DNA of 64,000 nucleotides from Alistipes sp. (GCA_017483225.1 JAFULF010000006.1:1-64000), one strand, 5' to 3'; positions 36,920 to 47,544 are shown, counted from the stretch's first letter. Notes: generated by a model from the sequence alone, not told the origin. Numbers and translations: made by a program.

Positions 36920-38284
36920 ATGAGTGTTTTAGGAGTTTACGGAGTGAAGCGTGCAGCCTCGCTGATATATTACGGACTGCACGCAATGCAACACCGTGGA
37001 CAGGAGGGCTGCGGTATTGTCAGCGTGAATGAGCGTGGCGAGATGAATCGCCATCGTGGCAAGGGGTTGGTATCGGAGATATTCAACGAGCAGAAGATTG
37101 CCGAGCTCGACGGAGAGTTGGCAATCGGCCACGTGCTATATACGGGAGCTGCAAGCCGCAGTATGGATAATATACAGCCGCTGTTTTTCCACCACGGCTC
37201 CGGCGATTTTGCCGTAGCCAACAATGGAAATATCGTCAATGCGGCGAAACTGAGGAGTTGGTTGGAGAGCAAAGGGTCGCTGTTCCACTCAATGACCGAT
37301 AGCGAGCTGCTCGCACACCTTATCAAGAAGGAGTGCAGCGAGGAGCCACGCATCTACGCCATCATCGAGGCGCTGAACCTGCTCGAAGGTGCTTTTGCCT
37401 TCCTTATTATGACCAAGAACCGCCTCTATGCCTGCCGTGACCGTCACGGTCTGCATCCTCTCTCCATCGGTCGTATCGGAGAAGGCTATGTTGTGGCAAG
37501 CGAGAGCTGCGCCCTCGACACTATGGGTGCAGAGTTCGTGCGAGATGTCGAGCCGGGCGAGATTGTGACGATAGACCATAAGGGTCTGCGCTCCTCGTTC
37601 TACTCGCAGGAGCGTAAGTGCAAGATGTGCGCTATGGAGTATATCTACTTCGCACGCCCCGACAGCGATGTCGATGGCTGCAACGTACACGCATACCGCA
37701 AGGAGTCGGGCCGTCGTCTGTTCAAGGAGGCTCCGGCCGATGCCGATATCGTCATCGGCGTACCGGATTCGAGTCTGAGTGCGGCGCAGGGTTATAGCGA
37801 GGAGAGCGGAATGCCTTACGAGATGGGACTTATCAAGAATAAGTACGTCGGACGTACCTTCATCCAGCCGTCGCAGGATTTGCGAGAGAAGGGCGTGAAG
37901 ATGAAGCTGTCGGCGGTGCGCAGTATCGTCAATGGCAAGAGGGTAGTTATGGTCGATGACTCGATTGTTCGAGGTACCACCTCCCGTCGTATCGTCAATA
38001 TGTTGCGTGAGGCGGGTGCCACCGAGGTACACGTGCGTATCGCAAGCCCTACGATGACACACCCTTGCTTCTACGGCGTGGACACCTCGACGCTCGACGA
38101 GTTGCTTCTGGCCCGTATGTCGGTAGAGGAGGCCTGCAAGGCTATTGGTGCCGATTCGCTTGCATTCCTCTCATACGACTCGACGCTCAAATCGGCAGCA
38201 GGCCGCACGGATATGTGTCTGGCTTGCTTCGACGGCAACTATCCGACGGCACTCTTCCAATCCATCGAGGAGGCCAACAAGTAA
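36920..38284 (+). CDS. purF: Amidophosphoribosyltransferase lacking the catalytic N-terminal Cys
   Basis: This is the first enzyme of purine synthesis, making phosphoribosylamine from PRPP. It is the iron-sulfur type: Cys in CKMCAMEYIYF, HPCFYG and MCLACFDG, and an intact PRPP loop VVMVDDSIVRGTTS. The N-terminal nucleophile domain aligns well (YYGLHAMQHRGQEGCGI, NNGNIVNA, TDSEL), but the residue that should be Cys1 of the CGVxGI start is the initiator Met (MSVLGVYG). Codons upstream of the ATG read AGG GTT AAA GAG, with no Cys and no propeptide. Arg73 of the HVRY motif is Leu (GHVLY). Glutamine hydrolysis should be impossible, and I infer ammonia-dependent activity. Confidence 0.93.
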   Translation: MSVLGVYGVKRAASLIYYGLHAMQHRGQEGCGIVSVNERGEMNRHRGKGLVSEIFNEQKIAELDGELAIGHVLYTGAASRSMDNIQPLFFHHGSGDFAVANNGNIVNAAKLRSWLESKGSLFHSMTDSELLAHLIKKECSEEPRIYAIIEALNLLEGAFAFLIMTKNRLYACRDRHGLHPLSIGRIGEGYVVASESCALDTMGAEFVRDVEPGEIVTIDHKGLRSSFYSQERKCKMCAMEYIYFARPDSDVDGCNVHAYRKESGRRLFKEAPADADIVIGVPDSSLSAAQGYSEESGMPYEMGLIKNKYVGRTFIQPSQDLREKGVKMKLSAVRSIVNGKRVVMVDDSIVRGTTSRRIVNMLREAGATEVHVRIASPTMTHPCFYGVDTSTLDELLLARMSVEEACKAIGADSLAFLSYDSTLKSAAGRTDMCLACFDGNYPTALFQSIEEANK

Positions 38285-38311
38285 GAGAAACAATAAAAAA
38301 CAAGAGATAAT

Positions 38312-39337
38312 ATGGCAGTAAATTACGAAAAAGCAGGTGTAAACCTCGAAGCAGGCTACGAAGTTGTACGCCGCATCAAACAGCACGTTGCATCAACGGC
38401 ACGCAAGGGTACTATGGGAAATATCGGTGCCTTTGGCGGTATGTTCGACCTCGCATCCTTGAACATCAAGGAGCCGGTACTCGTCAGCGGTACCGACGGC
38501 GTGGGTACCAAACTCAAACTCGCATTTGCGATGGACAAGCACGACACTATCGGCATTGATGCCGTAGCGATGTGCGTAAACGATGTCTTGGCACAGGGCG
38601 CAGAGCCTCTCTTCTTCCTCGACTATGTCGCTCTGGGACACAACATTCCGGAGAAGGTGGAGGCTATCGTCTCGGGTGTTGCCGAGGGTTGCCGTCAGGC
38701 AGGCTGTGCACTCATCGGTGGCGAGACTGCCGAGATGCCGGGTATGTACGAGGGTGGCGACTACGATATCGCAGGCTTCACCTGCGGCGTGGTCGAGAAG
38801 TCGCAACTCATCGACGGCAGCAAGGTCAAGGCCGGCGACGTATTGGTAGGTATCGCATCCAGCGGTGTTCACTCCAACGGTTTCAGCCTCGTGCGCAAGA
38901 TTGTGGCAGACAATGCCCTCGACCTGAACGCTTGCTACGAGGAGTTGGATGGCAAGTGCCTCGGCGAGGTGCTGCTCGCTCCTACCAAGATATATGTACG
39001 TCAGGTGTTGGAGGTTATCCGCAACTGCGACGTTCACGGCATCTGCCACATCACCGGTGGTGGTTTCGACGAGAATATTCCACGTGTTCTGCACGAGGGT
39101 CAGGGCCTGCACATCGAGGAGGGCTCGTGGGAGATTCTGCCTGTGTTCCGTGCCTTGGAGAAGTGGGGCGGCGTACCACACCGTGAGATGTTCAACATCT
39201 TCAATATGGGTGTAGGTATGGTCATCGTTCTCGACGAGAGTGAGGCTGCAAAGGCTGTCGAGATTCTCACAGCGGCAGGCGAGAAGGCCTCCGTAATCGG
39301 TCGTGTAACCGACACCGAGGGTGTTGTAATCGAGTAG
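38312..39337 (+). CDS. purM: Phosphoribosylformylglycinamidine cyclo-ligase (AIR synthase)
   Basis: This closes the imidazole ring to give AIR. Its 341 residues have the family landmarks [54 protein letters not shown] and [13 protein letters not shown]. It is 27 bases after purF and 5 bases before purN in the purine operon. Confidence 0.97.
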   Translation: MAVNYEKAGVNLEAGYEVVRRIKQHVASTARKGTMGNIGAFGGMFDLASLNIKEPVLVSGTDGVGTKLKLAFAMDKHDTIGIDAVAMCVNDVLAQGAEPLFFLDYVALGHNIPEKVEAIVSGVAEGCRQAGCALIGGETAEMPGMYEGGDYDIAGFTCGVVEKSQLIDGSKVKAGDVLVGIASSGVHSNGFSLVRKIVADNALDLNACYEELDGKCLGEVLLAPTKIYVRQVLEVIRNCDVHGICHITGGGFDENIPRVLHEGQGLHIEEGSWEILPVFRALEKWGGVPHREMFNIFNMGVGMVIVLDESEAAKAVEILTAAGEKASVIGRVTDTEGVVIE

Positions 39338-39342
39338 GCGAT

Positions 39343-39900
39343 ATGCACTCCATAGCCGTATTTGCAAGTGGCGAAGGCACCAATTTCGAGGCAATAGCCT
39401 CGGCGTGCGAGCGTGGCGAGTTGCCTGCCCGTGTGGCACTGCTTGTCTGCGACAAGCCGGGGGCTCGTTGCATAGCCAGAGCCGAGCGGTACGGTATCCC
39501 TGTCTTTGCGTTCTCTCCGAAGCAGTACGCCTCAAAGGCGGAGTACGAGCAGGAGATTGTGCGTCTGCTGGATGAGGCGGGCGTTGAGTTGGTCTGCCTT
39601 GCAGGCTATATGCGCATCGTGGGGGAGAGGCTGCTCGAAAGCTACGAGGGACGTATCATCAACATACACCCGTCGCTCTTGCCTGCATTTCGCGGGGCGA
39701 GAGCCGTAGAGCAGGCCATAGAGTATGGAGTGAAGGTATTCGGAATAACGATTCACCGGGTCGATGCCTCGTTAGACGGCGGTCGCATCATCGCACAGAA
39801 GGCCTTCGAGTACGACGGCACCGATGCCGAAGAGGTGCACCGTATCGGCCAACGAATTGAACACAAACTTTATGTAGAAACAATTAAACAGTTATTATAG
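39343..39900 (+). CDS. purN: Phosphoribosylglycinamide formyltransferase (folate-dependent)
   Basis: This transfers a formyl group from 10-formyl-THF to GAR. Its 185 residues include the N-terminal FASGEGTNFEAI (phosphate loop, family FASGNGTN), the catalytic region INIHPSLLPAFRG with the Asn/His pair, and HRVDASLDGG with the Asp. A second, formate-dependent GAR transformylase (PurT) is encoded at 57.6 kb. It is 5 bases after purM and 2 bases before purH. Confidence 0.95.
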   Translation: MHSIAVFASGEGTNFEAIASACERGELPARVALLVCDKPGARCIARAERYGIPVFAFSPKQYASKAEYEQEIVRLLDEAGVELVCLAGYMRIVGERLLESYEGRIINIHPSLLPAFRGARAVEQAIEYGVKVFGITIHRVDASLDGGRIIAQKAFEYDGTDAEEVHRIGQRIEHKLYVETIKQLL

Positions 39901-39902
39901 AG

Positions 39903-41435
39903 ATGAAAAGAGCATTAGTCAGCGTTAGCGACAAGAGCGGACTCGTTGAGTTTGTCAGCGGTCTGCAATCCCAGGGCTGGGAGATTATTGCAACGGGCGG
40001 TACACAGCGTCTGTTGGAGGAGAGCGGAGTAAAGACCATCGGCATCAGCGACGTAACCGGTTTTCCGGAGATTTGCGACGGCCGTGTGAAGACACTCCAC
40101 CCAAAGGTACACGGAGGTCTGTTGGCACGTCGTGACGACGAGAGCCACTTGGCAGCACTGCGTGAGAACGGCATCAGCTTTATTGATATGGTGTGTGTCA
40201 ATCTCTACCCGTTCCGTGAGACTATCGCCAAGGAGGGTGTTTCGATGGAGGATGCTATCGAGAATATCGACATCGGCGGCCCTTCGATGTTGCGTAGCGC
40301 AGCGAAGAACTATCGTGACGTTACCGTTGTGTGCGACCCTGCCGACTATGCAAAGGTGTTGGAGGAGATTCGTACCGAGGGTAACACTACGCTCGCTACT
40401 CGTCTGTCGCTCTCGGCCAAGGCCTATACCCACACGGCAGAGTACGATGCCTGCATCGCTACCTTTATGCGTGAGAAGGCCGGTTTGAGCGAGAAGCTCT
40501 TCTTGCAGTTCGACATACAGCAGTCGTTGCGCTATGGCGAGAATCCGCACCAGAGCGCAAAGTTCTATCGTGACAACCAGACCAAGGCCTTCTCGCTCGC
40601 CTATGCCGAGCAGTTGGGAGGCAAGGAGTTGTCGTACAACAACATTCAGGATGCAAATGCGGCGCTCAATATCGTGCGTGAGTTCGAGGAGCCGTTCTGC
40701 GTAGCCCTTAAACATATGAACCCGTGTGGTGCTGCCGTCGGCGCAACCATCGAGGAGGCGTGGAGTGCCGCCTACGAGGCTGACAAGGTGAGCATCTATG
40801 GCGGTATCGTGGCTGTAAACCGTGAACTCACCGCAGAGGTGGCTCTCGGTATGAAGCCTATCTTCCTCGAAATCGTTATGGCTCCGTCGTTCTCGGCAGA
40901 GGCTTTGGAGATTCTCTCGTCGAAGAAGAATCTGCGTCTGCTCAAAGTGGATATGACCCGCTCGGAGGCTACTCTGAACCAATATATCAGCGTCAATGGC
41001 GGTCTGCTCGTACAGCAGCTCGACACGCTGACCAAGCAGGTTACAGAGGATATGTGCGTAACCAAGGCTCGCCCATCGGCACAGCAGCTCATCGACCTTA
41101 ACTTCGGTTGGAGAGTCGTTAAGCACGTGAAGTCCAACGCTATCGCCGTAGTTAAGGATGGTCACACCATCGGCGTAGGTGCAGGTCAGATGAACCGTGT
41201 AGGCTCGGCAGAGATTGCCTTGAAGCAGGCTCAGGCAGCAGGCTTCACCGAGGGTCTTGTACTCGCTTCCGACGGCTTCCTGCCATTCGATGACACGGTA
41301 GCATTGGCGGCGCAGTATGGTGTAACGGCTATCGTTCAGCCGGGCGGAAGCATCCGTGACGAGGATGCCATCAAGAAAGCCGACGAGTTGGGTATCACTA
41401 TGCTCTTTACCGGAATGCGTCACTTCAAACACTAA
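39903..41435 (+). CDS. purH: Bifunctional AICAR transformylase / IMP cyclohydrolase
   Basis: This performs the last two steps to IMP. The N-terminal cyclohydrolase (about 200 residues) shows SVSDKSGLVEF, IATGGTQRLL and KTLHPKVHGGLLARRDD. The C-terminal transformylase has RYGENPHQSAKFY, the catalytic Lys-His region ALKHMNPCGAA, and SDGFLPFDD near the end. The 510-residue length is normal. It is tightly packed between purN and purD. Confidence 0.97.
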   Translation: MKRALVSVSDKSGLVEFVSGLQSQGWEIIATGGTQRLLEESGVKTIGISDVTGFPEICDGRVKTLHPKVHGGLLARRDDESHLAALRENGISFIDMVCVNLYPFRETIAKEGVSMEDAIENIDIGGPSMLRSAAKNYRDVTVVCDPADYAKVLEEIRTEGNTTLATRLSLSAKAYTHTAEYDACIATFMREKAGLSEKLFLQFDIQQSLRYGENPHQSAKFYRDNQTKAFSLAYAEQLGGKELSYNNIQDANAALNIVREFEEPFCVALKHMNPCGAAVGATIEEAWSAAYEADKVSIYGGIVAVNRELTAEVALGMKPIFLEIVMAPSFSAEALEILSSKKNLRLLKVDMTRSEATLNQYISVNGGLLVQQLDTLTKQVTEDMCVTKARPSAQQLIDLNFGWRVVKHVKSNAIAVVKDGHTIGVGAGQMNRVGSAEIALKQAQAAGFTEGLVLASDGFLPFDDTVALAAQYGVTAIVQPGGSIRDEDAIKKADELGITMLFTGMRHFKH

Positions 41436-41441
41436 ACGAGG

Positions 41442-42701
41442 ATGGGAAAGAGCGTATTGGTTGTCGGCTCGGGCGGTCGTTGTCACGCCATCGTGGATGC
41501 TTTGAGCCGCTCACAGCAGGTAGATAAGATTTACTGCGCACCGGGCAATGCCGGCATCGCAGCGCAGGTGGAGTGCGTAGCCATCAAGGATACCGACGTC
41601 GAGGGGTTGAAGGCCTTTGCCGTGGAGAAGGGCATCGACCTCACGGTTGTAGGTCCGGAGGCCTCGCTTGCGGCCGGTGTTGTGGATGCGTTCCGCAAGG
41701 AGGGTCTGCGCATCTTCGGTCACACCAAGAGCGCAACACGTATCGAGTCGAGCAAGGAGTTTGCCAAGCAGATTATGGCCCGCTACGACATCCCTACGGC
41801 GGCGTATGAGGCCTTTGACGACTACGAGCAGGCTCGTGCCTACGTGGAGAAGAAGGGTGCGCCAATCGTGCTCAAATACGACGGTCTGGCAGCAGGCAAG
41901 GGCGTAGTTGTGGCGATGACGTTGGAGGAGGCCGACGGGGCTCTGCGTGATATGCTCCTTGACGAGAGCTTCGGCAAGGGCAGGGTAGTGATTGAGGAGT
42001 ACCTCGAAGGTCCGGAGTTCTCGCTTATGTGCTTCGTGCGTGATGAGAAACTCTACCCGATGCCATTGGCGCAGGACCATAAGCGTGCTTTCGAGGGTGA
42101 CAAAGGCCCTAACACGGGCGGTATGGGTGCATATACCCACCTGCCTTTCATCACCGATGAGGACCTCAAATACGCAATGGAGAAGGTAATGATACCTACC
42201 GCAAAGGGTATGATTGCCGAGGGCTGCCCATTGAGCGGCGTACTCTATGGCGGTCTGATGAAGACCCCGCAGGGTATCAAGGTTATCGAGTTCAACGCTC
42301 GCTTTGGCGACCCTGAAACCGAGGTTGTACTGCCACTTATCGAGAGCGATATCTACGATATCTTCTCGGCTGTTGCTGACGGTGTAGAGGGTGCAGAACC
42401 GCAGTGGAGCAGCGATGCAACACTCGGTATCGTACTCGCATCGAAGGGCTATCCGGGCAGCTACGAGAAGGGGGCCGTGATTGGCAATACCGAGGCCGTG
42501 GATGCCAAGTTGTACCATATGGGGACGGCTCGCAATGCGCAGGGCGAACTCGTAACGGCGGGAGGTCGTGTGATGTTTGTCGTGGCAAGTGCTCAGACAT
42601 TGGAGGAGGCTCACGCCAAAGCTATGGCCGAGGTTGCCAAGATTGAGTGCGACAACCTCTTCTACCGCAAGGATATCGGACATCGTGCCTTCAAGAAATA
42701 G
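41442..42701 (+). CDS. purD: Phosphoribosylamine-glycine ligase (GAR synthetase)
   Basis: This is an ATP-grasp enzyme joining glycine to the phosphoribosylamine made by PurF. Its 419 residues include KYDGLAAGKGVVVA, EEYLEGPEFSLM, the TGGMGAY loop and EFNARFGDPETEV. The N-terminal motif usually written GSGGREHA is GSGGRCHAI here, a small deviation at a position close to the substrate pocket. It is 6 bases after purH and 27 bases before folD. Confidence 0.96.
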   Translation: MGKSVLVVGSGGRCHAIVDALSRSQQVDKIYCAPGNAGIAAQVECVAIKDTDVEGLKAFAVEKGIDLTVVGPEASLAAGVVDAFRKEGLRIFGHTKSATRIESSKEFAKQIMARYDIPTAAYEAFDDYEQARAYVEKKGAPIVLKYDGLAAGKGVVVAMTLEEADGALRDMLLDESFGKGRVVIEEYLEGPEFSLMCFVRDEKLYPMPLAQDHKRAFEGDKGPNTGGMGAYTHLPFITDEDLKYAMEKVMIPTAKGMIAEGCPLSGVLYGGLMKTPQGIKVIEFNARFGDPETEVVLPLIESDIYDIFSAVADGVEGAEPQWSSDATLGIVLASKGYPGSYEKGAVIGNTEAVDAKLYHMGTARNAQGELVTAGGRVMFVVASAQTLEEAHAKAMAEVAKIECDNLFYRKDIGHRAFKK

Positions 42702-42728
42702 GTTTTATATAGTAAAAAGGATAGAAAT

Positions 42729-43580
42729 ATGATTATAGACGGAAAGGAACTCTCTGCGAGAATTAAGCAGGAGTTGGCTGCGCAGGTGGTGTCGCTCAAA
42801 GAGAAGTATGGGCGAGTACCGTCGCTCGTGGTGATTTTGGTGGGCGAGAACCCCGCATCGCAATCCTACGTGCGTGGTAAAATCAAGGCGTGTGCCGAGT
42901 GTGGCTTCGACAGCACACTTATCACTATGCCGGAGAGCGTGAGCGAGGCCGAGTTGCTCGCCGAGATAGAGCGTCTGAATGGCGACGAGGCTGTGGACGG
43001 TATCCTCGTGCAGTTGCCTCTGCCGAAGCATATCGACGAGGAGAAGGTTATTGATGCCATCGCCTTGGAGAAGGACGTGGATGGCTTCCACCCGCTCAAT
43101 GTGGCAAACTTGTGGCTGGGTAAGCCGTGCATCCTCCCTTGCACTCCAAAGGGCGTTATGCGTATGATTCAGGAGTGCGGCTTCGAGGTGTCGGGTTGCA
43201 ATGCCGTGGTTGTGGGCCGCAGCAACATCGTAGGCAAGCCTATGGCGAAGCTGCTGCTTGATGCCAATGCCACGGTGACCATTGCTCACTCCCGCACGAA
43301 GAACCTCGCCGAGGTAACCTCCAAGGCGGATATTCTGATTGCTGCCGTGGGGCGTCCACGCATGATTACCGCCGAGATGGTCAAGGAGGGCGCTATCGTC
43401 ATCGACGTTGGCGTGAACCGTGATGCTGCGACGGGCAAACTCTGCGGCGACGTAGATTTCGAGGCGGTGAAGGATAAGGCGGCACATATCACTCAGGTAC
43501 CGGGTGGCGTGGGCCCTATGACTATTACGATGCTTATGGGTAACACCATCGAGTGCTTTGAACGAAAGATGAACAAATAA
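42729..43580 (+). CDS. folD: Bifunctional methylene-THF dehydrogenase / methenyl-THF cyclohydrolase
   Basis: This supplies 10-formyl-THF for PurN and PurH from the methylene-THF made by GlyA. Its 283 residues show [13 protein letters not shown] (with the catalytic Lys), [37 protein letters not shown] and [13 protein letters not shown]. Its placement inside the purine operon is functionally logical. Confidence 0.96.
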   Translation: MIIDGKELSARIKQELAAQVVSLKEKYGRVPSLVVILVGENPASQSYVRGKIKACAECGFDSTLITMPESVSEAELLAEIERLNGDEAVDGILVQLPLPKHIDEEKVIDAIALEKDVDGFHPLNVANLWLGKPCILPCTPKGVMRMIQECGFEVSGCNAVVVGRSNIVGKPMAKLLLDANATVTIAHSRTKNLAEVTSKADILIAAVGRPRMITAEMVKEGAIVIDVGVNRDAATGKLCGDVDFEAVKDKAAHITQVPGGVGPMTITMLMGNTIECFERKMNK

Positions 43581-43593
43581 ACAATACAGAGAT

Positions 43594-44889
43594 ATGATTG
43601 AAAGATACAGCCGTGAGGTTATGCGTAACGTATGGACCGAGCAAAACAAGTTTGATGCCTACCTGAAAGTCGAGATTCTCGCTTCGGAGGCTTGGAGCAA
43701 GTTGGGTGTAGTGCCCGCCGAGGATGTTCAGAAGTTGTGGGACAACGCCTCGTTCAGCATCGACCGCATCAAGGAGATTGAATTGCAGACCCGCCACGAC
43801 GTTGTGGCATTCACTCGTGCCGTGAGCGAGACTCTGGGCGAGGAGCGCAAGTGGGTACACTACGGTTTGACCTCTACCGACGTGGTGGATACAGCCAACG
43901 GCTACCTGCTTAAACAGGCCAACGAGATTCTCGAAAAGGATATCGAGGTATTCCTCGCCGTGCTCAAACGTCGTGCCGAGGAGTTCAAGGCTACACCTTG
44001 CATCGGCCGTACACACGGCATCCACGCCGACATCACCTGCTTCGGCTTGAAGTGGGCGTTGTGGTACGAGGAGATGCGCCGCAACCTCGACCGCTTCCGC
44101 ACGGCAGCACGTGGTGTCGAGGTGGGCAAGATGAGCGGTGCCGTGGGCAACTTCGCCAACATCCCGCCGATGATTCAGGACTACGTGTGCGAGAAGCTCG
44201 GCATCGACTCTGCCGACATCTCCACGCAGGTTATGCAGCGTGACCGCCACGCATACTACATCGCCACGCTCGCCGTTATCGGTTCGTCGTTGGAGCAGAT
44301 GGCTCTCGAAGTGCGCAACTTGCAGCGTACCGAGGTACACGAGGTGGAGGAGTCCTTCGGCAAGGGCCAGAAGGGTTCGAGCGCAATGCCGCACAAGCGC
44401 AACCCAATCAGCAGCGAGAACATCTGCGGCTGTGCACGTGTTCTGCGTGGCTATATGGCTACGGCGTGCGAGAACGTGGCACTGTGGCACGAGCGTGACA
44501 TCTCTCACTCGGCTACCGAGCGTATCATCCTGCCGGATGCTACCGAGTTGCTCGACTATATGCTCAACCGCTTTATGGGCATCCTCGACAACCTCGTGGT
44601 ATTCAAGGATGTGATGATGGAGAACATCTACCGCACTCGCAAGGTTATCTTCGCCCAGCGTGTGATGAACGCCCTCATCGACAAGGGTCTTTCACGTGAG
44701 GAGGCATACGACACCGTGCAGCCTGTGGCTATGCGTGCTATGGCGGAGCGTGCCGACTATCAGGAGTTGCTCGCCGAGAATGAGAAGGTTATGGGCCTGC
44801 TCACTCGTGAGGAGCTCGATAGCTGCTTCACGCTCGACTACTACTTGAAGAATGTGGACTATATCTACAACCGAGTATTCAACAAGTAG
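43594..44889 (+). CDS. purB: Adenylosuccinate lyase
   Basis: This acts twice: SAICAR to AICAR in the IMP pathway, and adenylosuccinate to AMP. Its 431 residues belong to the fumarase/aspartase superfamily, with [19 protein letters not shown] (catalytic His) and the flexible signature loop [15 protein letters not shown]. It is the last gene of the purine operon, 13 bases after folD and followed by a strong terminator. Confidence 0.97.
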   Translation: MIERYSREVMRNVWTEQNKFDAYLKVEILASEAWSKLGVVPAEDVQKLWDNASFSIDRIKEIELQTRHDVVAFTRAVSETLGEERKWVHYGLTSTDVVDTANGYLLKQANEILEKDIEVFLAVLKRRAEEFKATPCIGRTHGIHADITCFGLKWALWYEEMRRNLDRFRTAARGVEVGKMSGAVGNFANIPPMIQDYVCEKLGIDSADISTQVMQRDRHAYYIATLAVIGSSLEQMALEVRNLQRTEVHEVEESFGKGQKGSSAMPHKRNPISSENICGCARVLRGYMATACENVALWHERDISHSATERIILPDATELLDYMLNRFMGILDNLVVFKDVMMENIYRTRKVIFAQRVMNALIDKGLSREEAYDTVQPVAMRAMAERADYQELLAENEKVMGLLTREELDSCFTLDYYLKNVDYIYNRVFNK

Positions 44890-44911
44890 GCCGGACACAA
44901 CAACGTATCAC

Positions 44912-44943
44912 AAGGTCGGGGATGTATCCTCGACCTTTTTTTT
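44912..44943 (+). terminator. Terminator of the purine operon
   Basis: AAGGTCGGGGA (44912-44922) pairs with TCCTCGACCTT (44927-44937) around TGTA, followed by a long T run, 22 bases after the purB stop. Confidence 0.85.
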
Positions 44944-45056
44944 GTGGGCTGCGAGCGGACAAGCGAACCGCTCCCATTCATTGACAGATATCGACTGCTC
45001 GTCGCCATAATCACACCAATAGCGGGACGAAGGGTGGAAACTACACATTTTTTACT

Positions 45057-45064
45057 TATATTTG
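45057..45064 (+). promoter_or_regulatory. TAnnTTTG promoter element for malQ
   Basis: TATATTTG matches the -7 consensus, 21 bases before the malQ ATG. Confidence 0.6.
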
Positions 45065-45085
45065 TATAAGTGAAATTGTAAAGTT

Positions 45086-47530
45086 ATGAAACTGACCGTA
45101 AATACACGTTATCGTACCTCGTGGGGAGAGAGCCTCGTGATGGTACTCTCTGATGGCACACGCCTGCCTATGACCTGTCTGGGCGAGCAGTGGAGCATCT
45201 CTTTCAAGGCTCCGAAGCGCAGCAAGAGCCTCTGCTACTCCTTCGAGGTTGTCGAGGGAGACAGAACCACTCGTCGTGAGTGGGGCGAGGGTAACTGCGT
45301 AGAGATAAATGGTGCCATCGACCACCTTATAATCGAAGATTGCTGGTGTGACAAGCCGCTGTCACGACCTTTCTATACACAGATGTTCACCGACATCGTA
45401 TTCCCTCACGCTACGGGCAAGTGCGAGCCACTTGTACGCTCGGGAGTGCGTATCGAGGTCGAGGCGCCGACGTTGCGCAAAGGCGAGAGTCTGGCCATCG
45501 TGGGCAGTACATCGCTGCTGGGCGAGTGGCGTGGCGAGAAAGCACACCGTCTGACACATACCGAGGGTGTATGCTGGGCCGTAATGCTCCCCGTAGCGGA
45601 GTCATCCGCCGAGTATAAGTTCGTAGTTATAGACGACGCTTCGGGCAGTGTTCTGCGCTGGGAGGAGGGCGAGAATCGCCGTCTGCCATACTTCGCCACG
45701 GAGGGTGCTGCAACCATCATACGTGGTTTGCGCCTGCGTGACAGAGCCATATGGCGTGGCGCAGGAGTGGCCGTGCCTATGTTCTCACTGCGCTCCGAGA
45801 GCAGTTTCGGTGTGGGCGACTTCGCCGACCTGCATCTGCTTGCCGACTGGTGTGAGAAGTGCGGAGAGAATATCATTCAGATTCTGCCTATAAACGATAC
45901 CACGATGACGGGTACGTGGCGTGACTCCTACCCATACAACGCCAACTCAACCTTTGCTCTCCACCCGCTCTACTTGCGCTTGGAGGCGGTGGGCCGACTG
46001 CGTAAGAAGGCCGACAGAGAGCGTTTTGAGGCTCTGGGCAAGGAGTTGAACGCTCTGCCACAGGTGGACTACGAGCGTGCCTTGAAGGGCAAGTTCGAGT
46101 ACCTGCACATCCTCTTCAAGGAGAGCGGTGCGAAGTGCCTTGCCGGCAAGGAGTATAAACGCTTCATCGAGCGTAACGAGCACTGGCTCACGCCGTATGC
46201 CGTATATTCGGTATTGCGTGACAAGTACAAGACCCCCGACTTCACAAAGTGGGGCAAGTATGCCGAGTACGATGCTGCCAAGTGCGCAAAGTTCGCCTCG
46301 CAGCATAGCGAGGAGGTGGACTTCTACCGTTTCCTGCAATACCACCTCGACCGACAGCTGCACGAGGCCATCGAGTACGGCCACACCAAGGGAGTAGCTC
46401 TCAAAGGCGATATACCTATCGGCGTAAGTCGTTGCAGCGTAGATGCTTGGGTGTCGCCGGAGCTGTTTGTGATGAAGTCGAGTGCGGGTGCTCCGCCTGA
46501 TGACTTCTCCGTCACGGGACAGAATTGGGGTTTTCCTATATACAACTGGGAGCAGATGCGCAAGGATGGCTATGCGTGGTGGAAGAACCGTTTCCGCAAG
46601 ATGGCCGAGTACTTCGACGCATACCGCATAGACCACATCCTCGGCTTCTTCCGCATATGGGAGGTGCCGCTGGATGCCGTAAATGCACTGCTCGGAGAGT
46701 TTAACCCGTCGCTCCCTTACACGGCTGACGAGATTCGCTCACGAGGCATCGACTTCGAGCCGTCACGTGATGTGGCGCAGGACTACTCGTCGGATAACGT
46801 GCTGTGGTTGGAGTATCGCCACAAGCAGGGATACTACTACCCACGCATCACTCCGTTTGACACGCAGCGTTTCCAGTGGCTCAACGACCACCAAAAGCAC
46901 CTCTTCGCCGAGTTGCACAACGAGTTCTACTACCGCCGTCACAACGACTTCTGGCGTGATATCGCCGTCGAGCGACTCTCTATGCTCGTGGAGGCTACGC
47001 CGATGCTTGCCTGCGGTGAGGACCTCGGTATGATACCTGACTGCGTGCCGCAGGTTATGGCTCAGGAGCAGATTCTTTCGCTCGAAATTGAGCGTATGCC
47101 GAAGGATACGGGCATCGAGTTTGGCGATGTGATGCACTATCCATACCTCTCGATATGCACCACCGGCACCCACGATATGAACCCACTGCGTGCGTGGTGG
47201 CAGGAGGATAGAGCCGCCACACAGCGTTACTACAACGGTGTTATGCAGTGGTGGGGCGAGGCTCCACAGGAGGCTACGGCCGAGGTGTGCCGTGAGATTG
47301 TGCGCCGCCACCTCTTCTCGCCGGCAATGCTCACCGTGCTGCCGTTGCAGGATTGGCTCGCCATAGATGCGGAGTTGCGCTACGGCGATGCCGAGGCGGA
47401 GCGTATCAACGTGCCGGCCAACCCTACACACTATTGGCGCTACCGTATGCACCTGACGCTCGAAGAGTTGCTCTCGCAGGAGGGCTTCAATGCCGAGGTC
47501 AGGAACCTTATCGCCGAGAGCGGCCGATAG
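45086..47530 (+). CDS. malQ: 4-alpha-glucanotransferase with N-terminal starch-binding domains
   Basis: This is a family GH77 amylomaltase/disproportionating enzyme that shuffles alpha-1,4-glucans. Its 814 residues begin with two CBM20-like starch-binding modules (about 1-90 and 105-215; NTRYRTSWGESL, GSTSLLGEWRG). The catalytic barrel has YNANSTFALHPLYL, the nucleophile region YRIDHILGFFRIWEVP, the acid/base GEDLGMIP, and TGTHDMNPLRAW. This two-CBM form is usual in Bacteroidota and plants (DPE2). It is monocistronic, with its own promoter and terminator. Confidence 0.94.
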   Translation: MKLTVNTRYRTSWGESLVMVLSDGTRLPMTCLGEQWSISFKAPKRSKSLCYSFEVVEGDRTTRREWGEGNCVEINGAIDHLIIEDCWCDKPLSRPFYTQMFTDIVFPHATGKCEPLVRSGVRIEVEAPTLRKGESLAIVGSTSLLGEWRGEKAHRLTHTEGVCWAVMLPVAESSAEYKFVVIDDASGSVLRWEEGENRRLPYFATEGAATIIRGLRLRDRAIWRGAGVAVPMFSLRSESSFGVGDFADLHLLADWCEKCGENIIQILPINDTTMTGTWRDSYPYNANSTFALHPLYLRLEAVGRLRKKADRERFEALGKELNALPQVDYERALKGKFEYLHILFKESGAKCLAGKEYKRFIERNEHWLTPYAVYSVLRDKYKTPDFTKWGKYAEYDAAKCAKFASQHSEEVDFYRFLQYHLDRQLHEAIEYGHTKGVALKGDIPIGVSRCSVDAWVSPELFVMKSSAGAPPDDFSVTGQNWGFPIYNWEQMRKDGYAWWKNRFRKMAEYFDAYRIDHILGFFRIWEVPLDAVNALLGEFNPSLPYTADEIRSRGIDFEPSRDVAQDYSSDNVLWLEYRHKQGYYYPRITPFDTQRFQWLNDHQKHLFAELHNEFYYRRHNDFWRDIAVERLSMLVEATPMLACGEDLGMIPDCVPQVMAQEQILSLEIERMPKDTGIEFGDVMHYPYLSICTTGTHDMNPLRAWWQEDRAATQRYYNGVMQWWGEAPQEATAEVCREIVRRHLFSPAMLTVLPLQDWLAIDAELRYGDAEAERINVPANPTHYWRYRMHLTLEELLSQEGFNAEVRNLIAESGR

Positions 47531-47544
47531 AGCACCGAAAGTTC

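Noticed and set aside
36890-36922. An upstream start for purF that would supply the missing Cys1
   Set aside because: The codons before the ATG read AGG GTT AAA GAG in frame; no Cys occurs, so the loss is real in this sequence.
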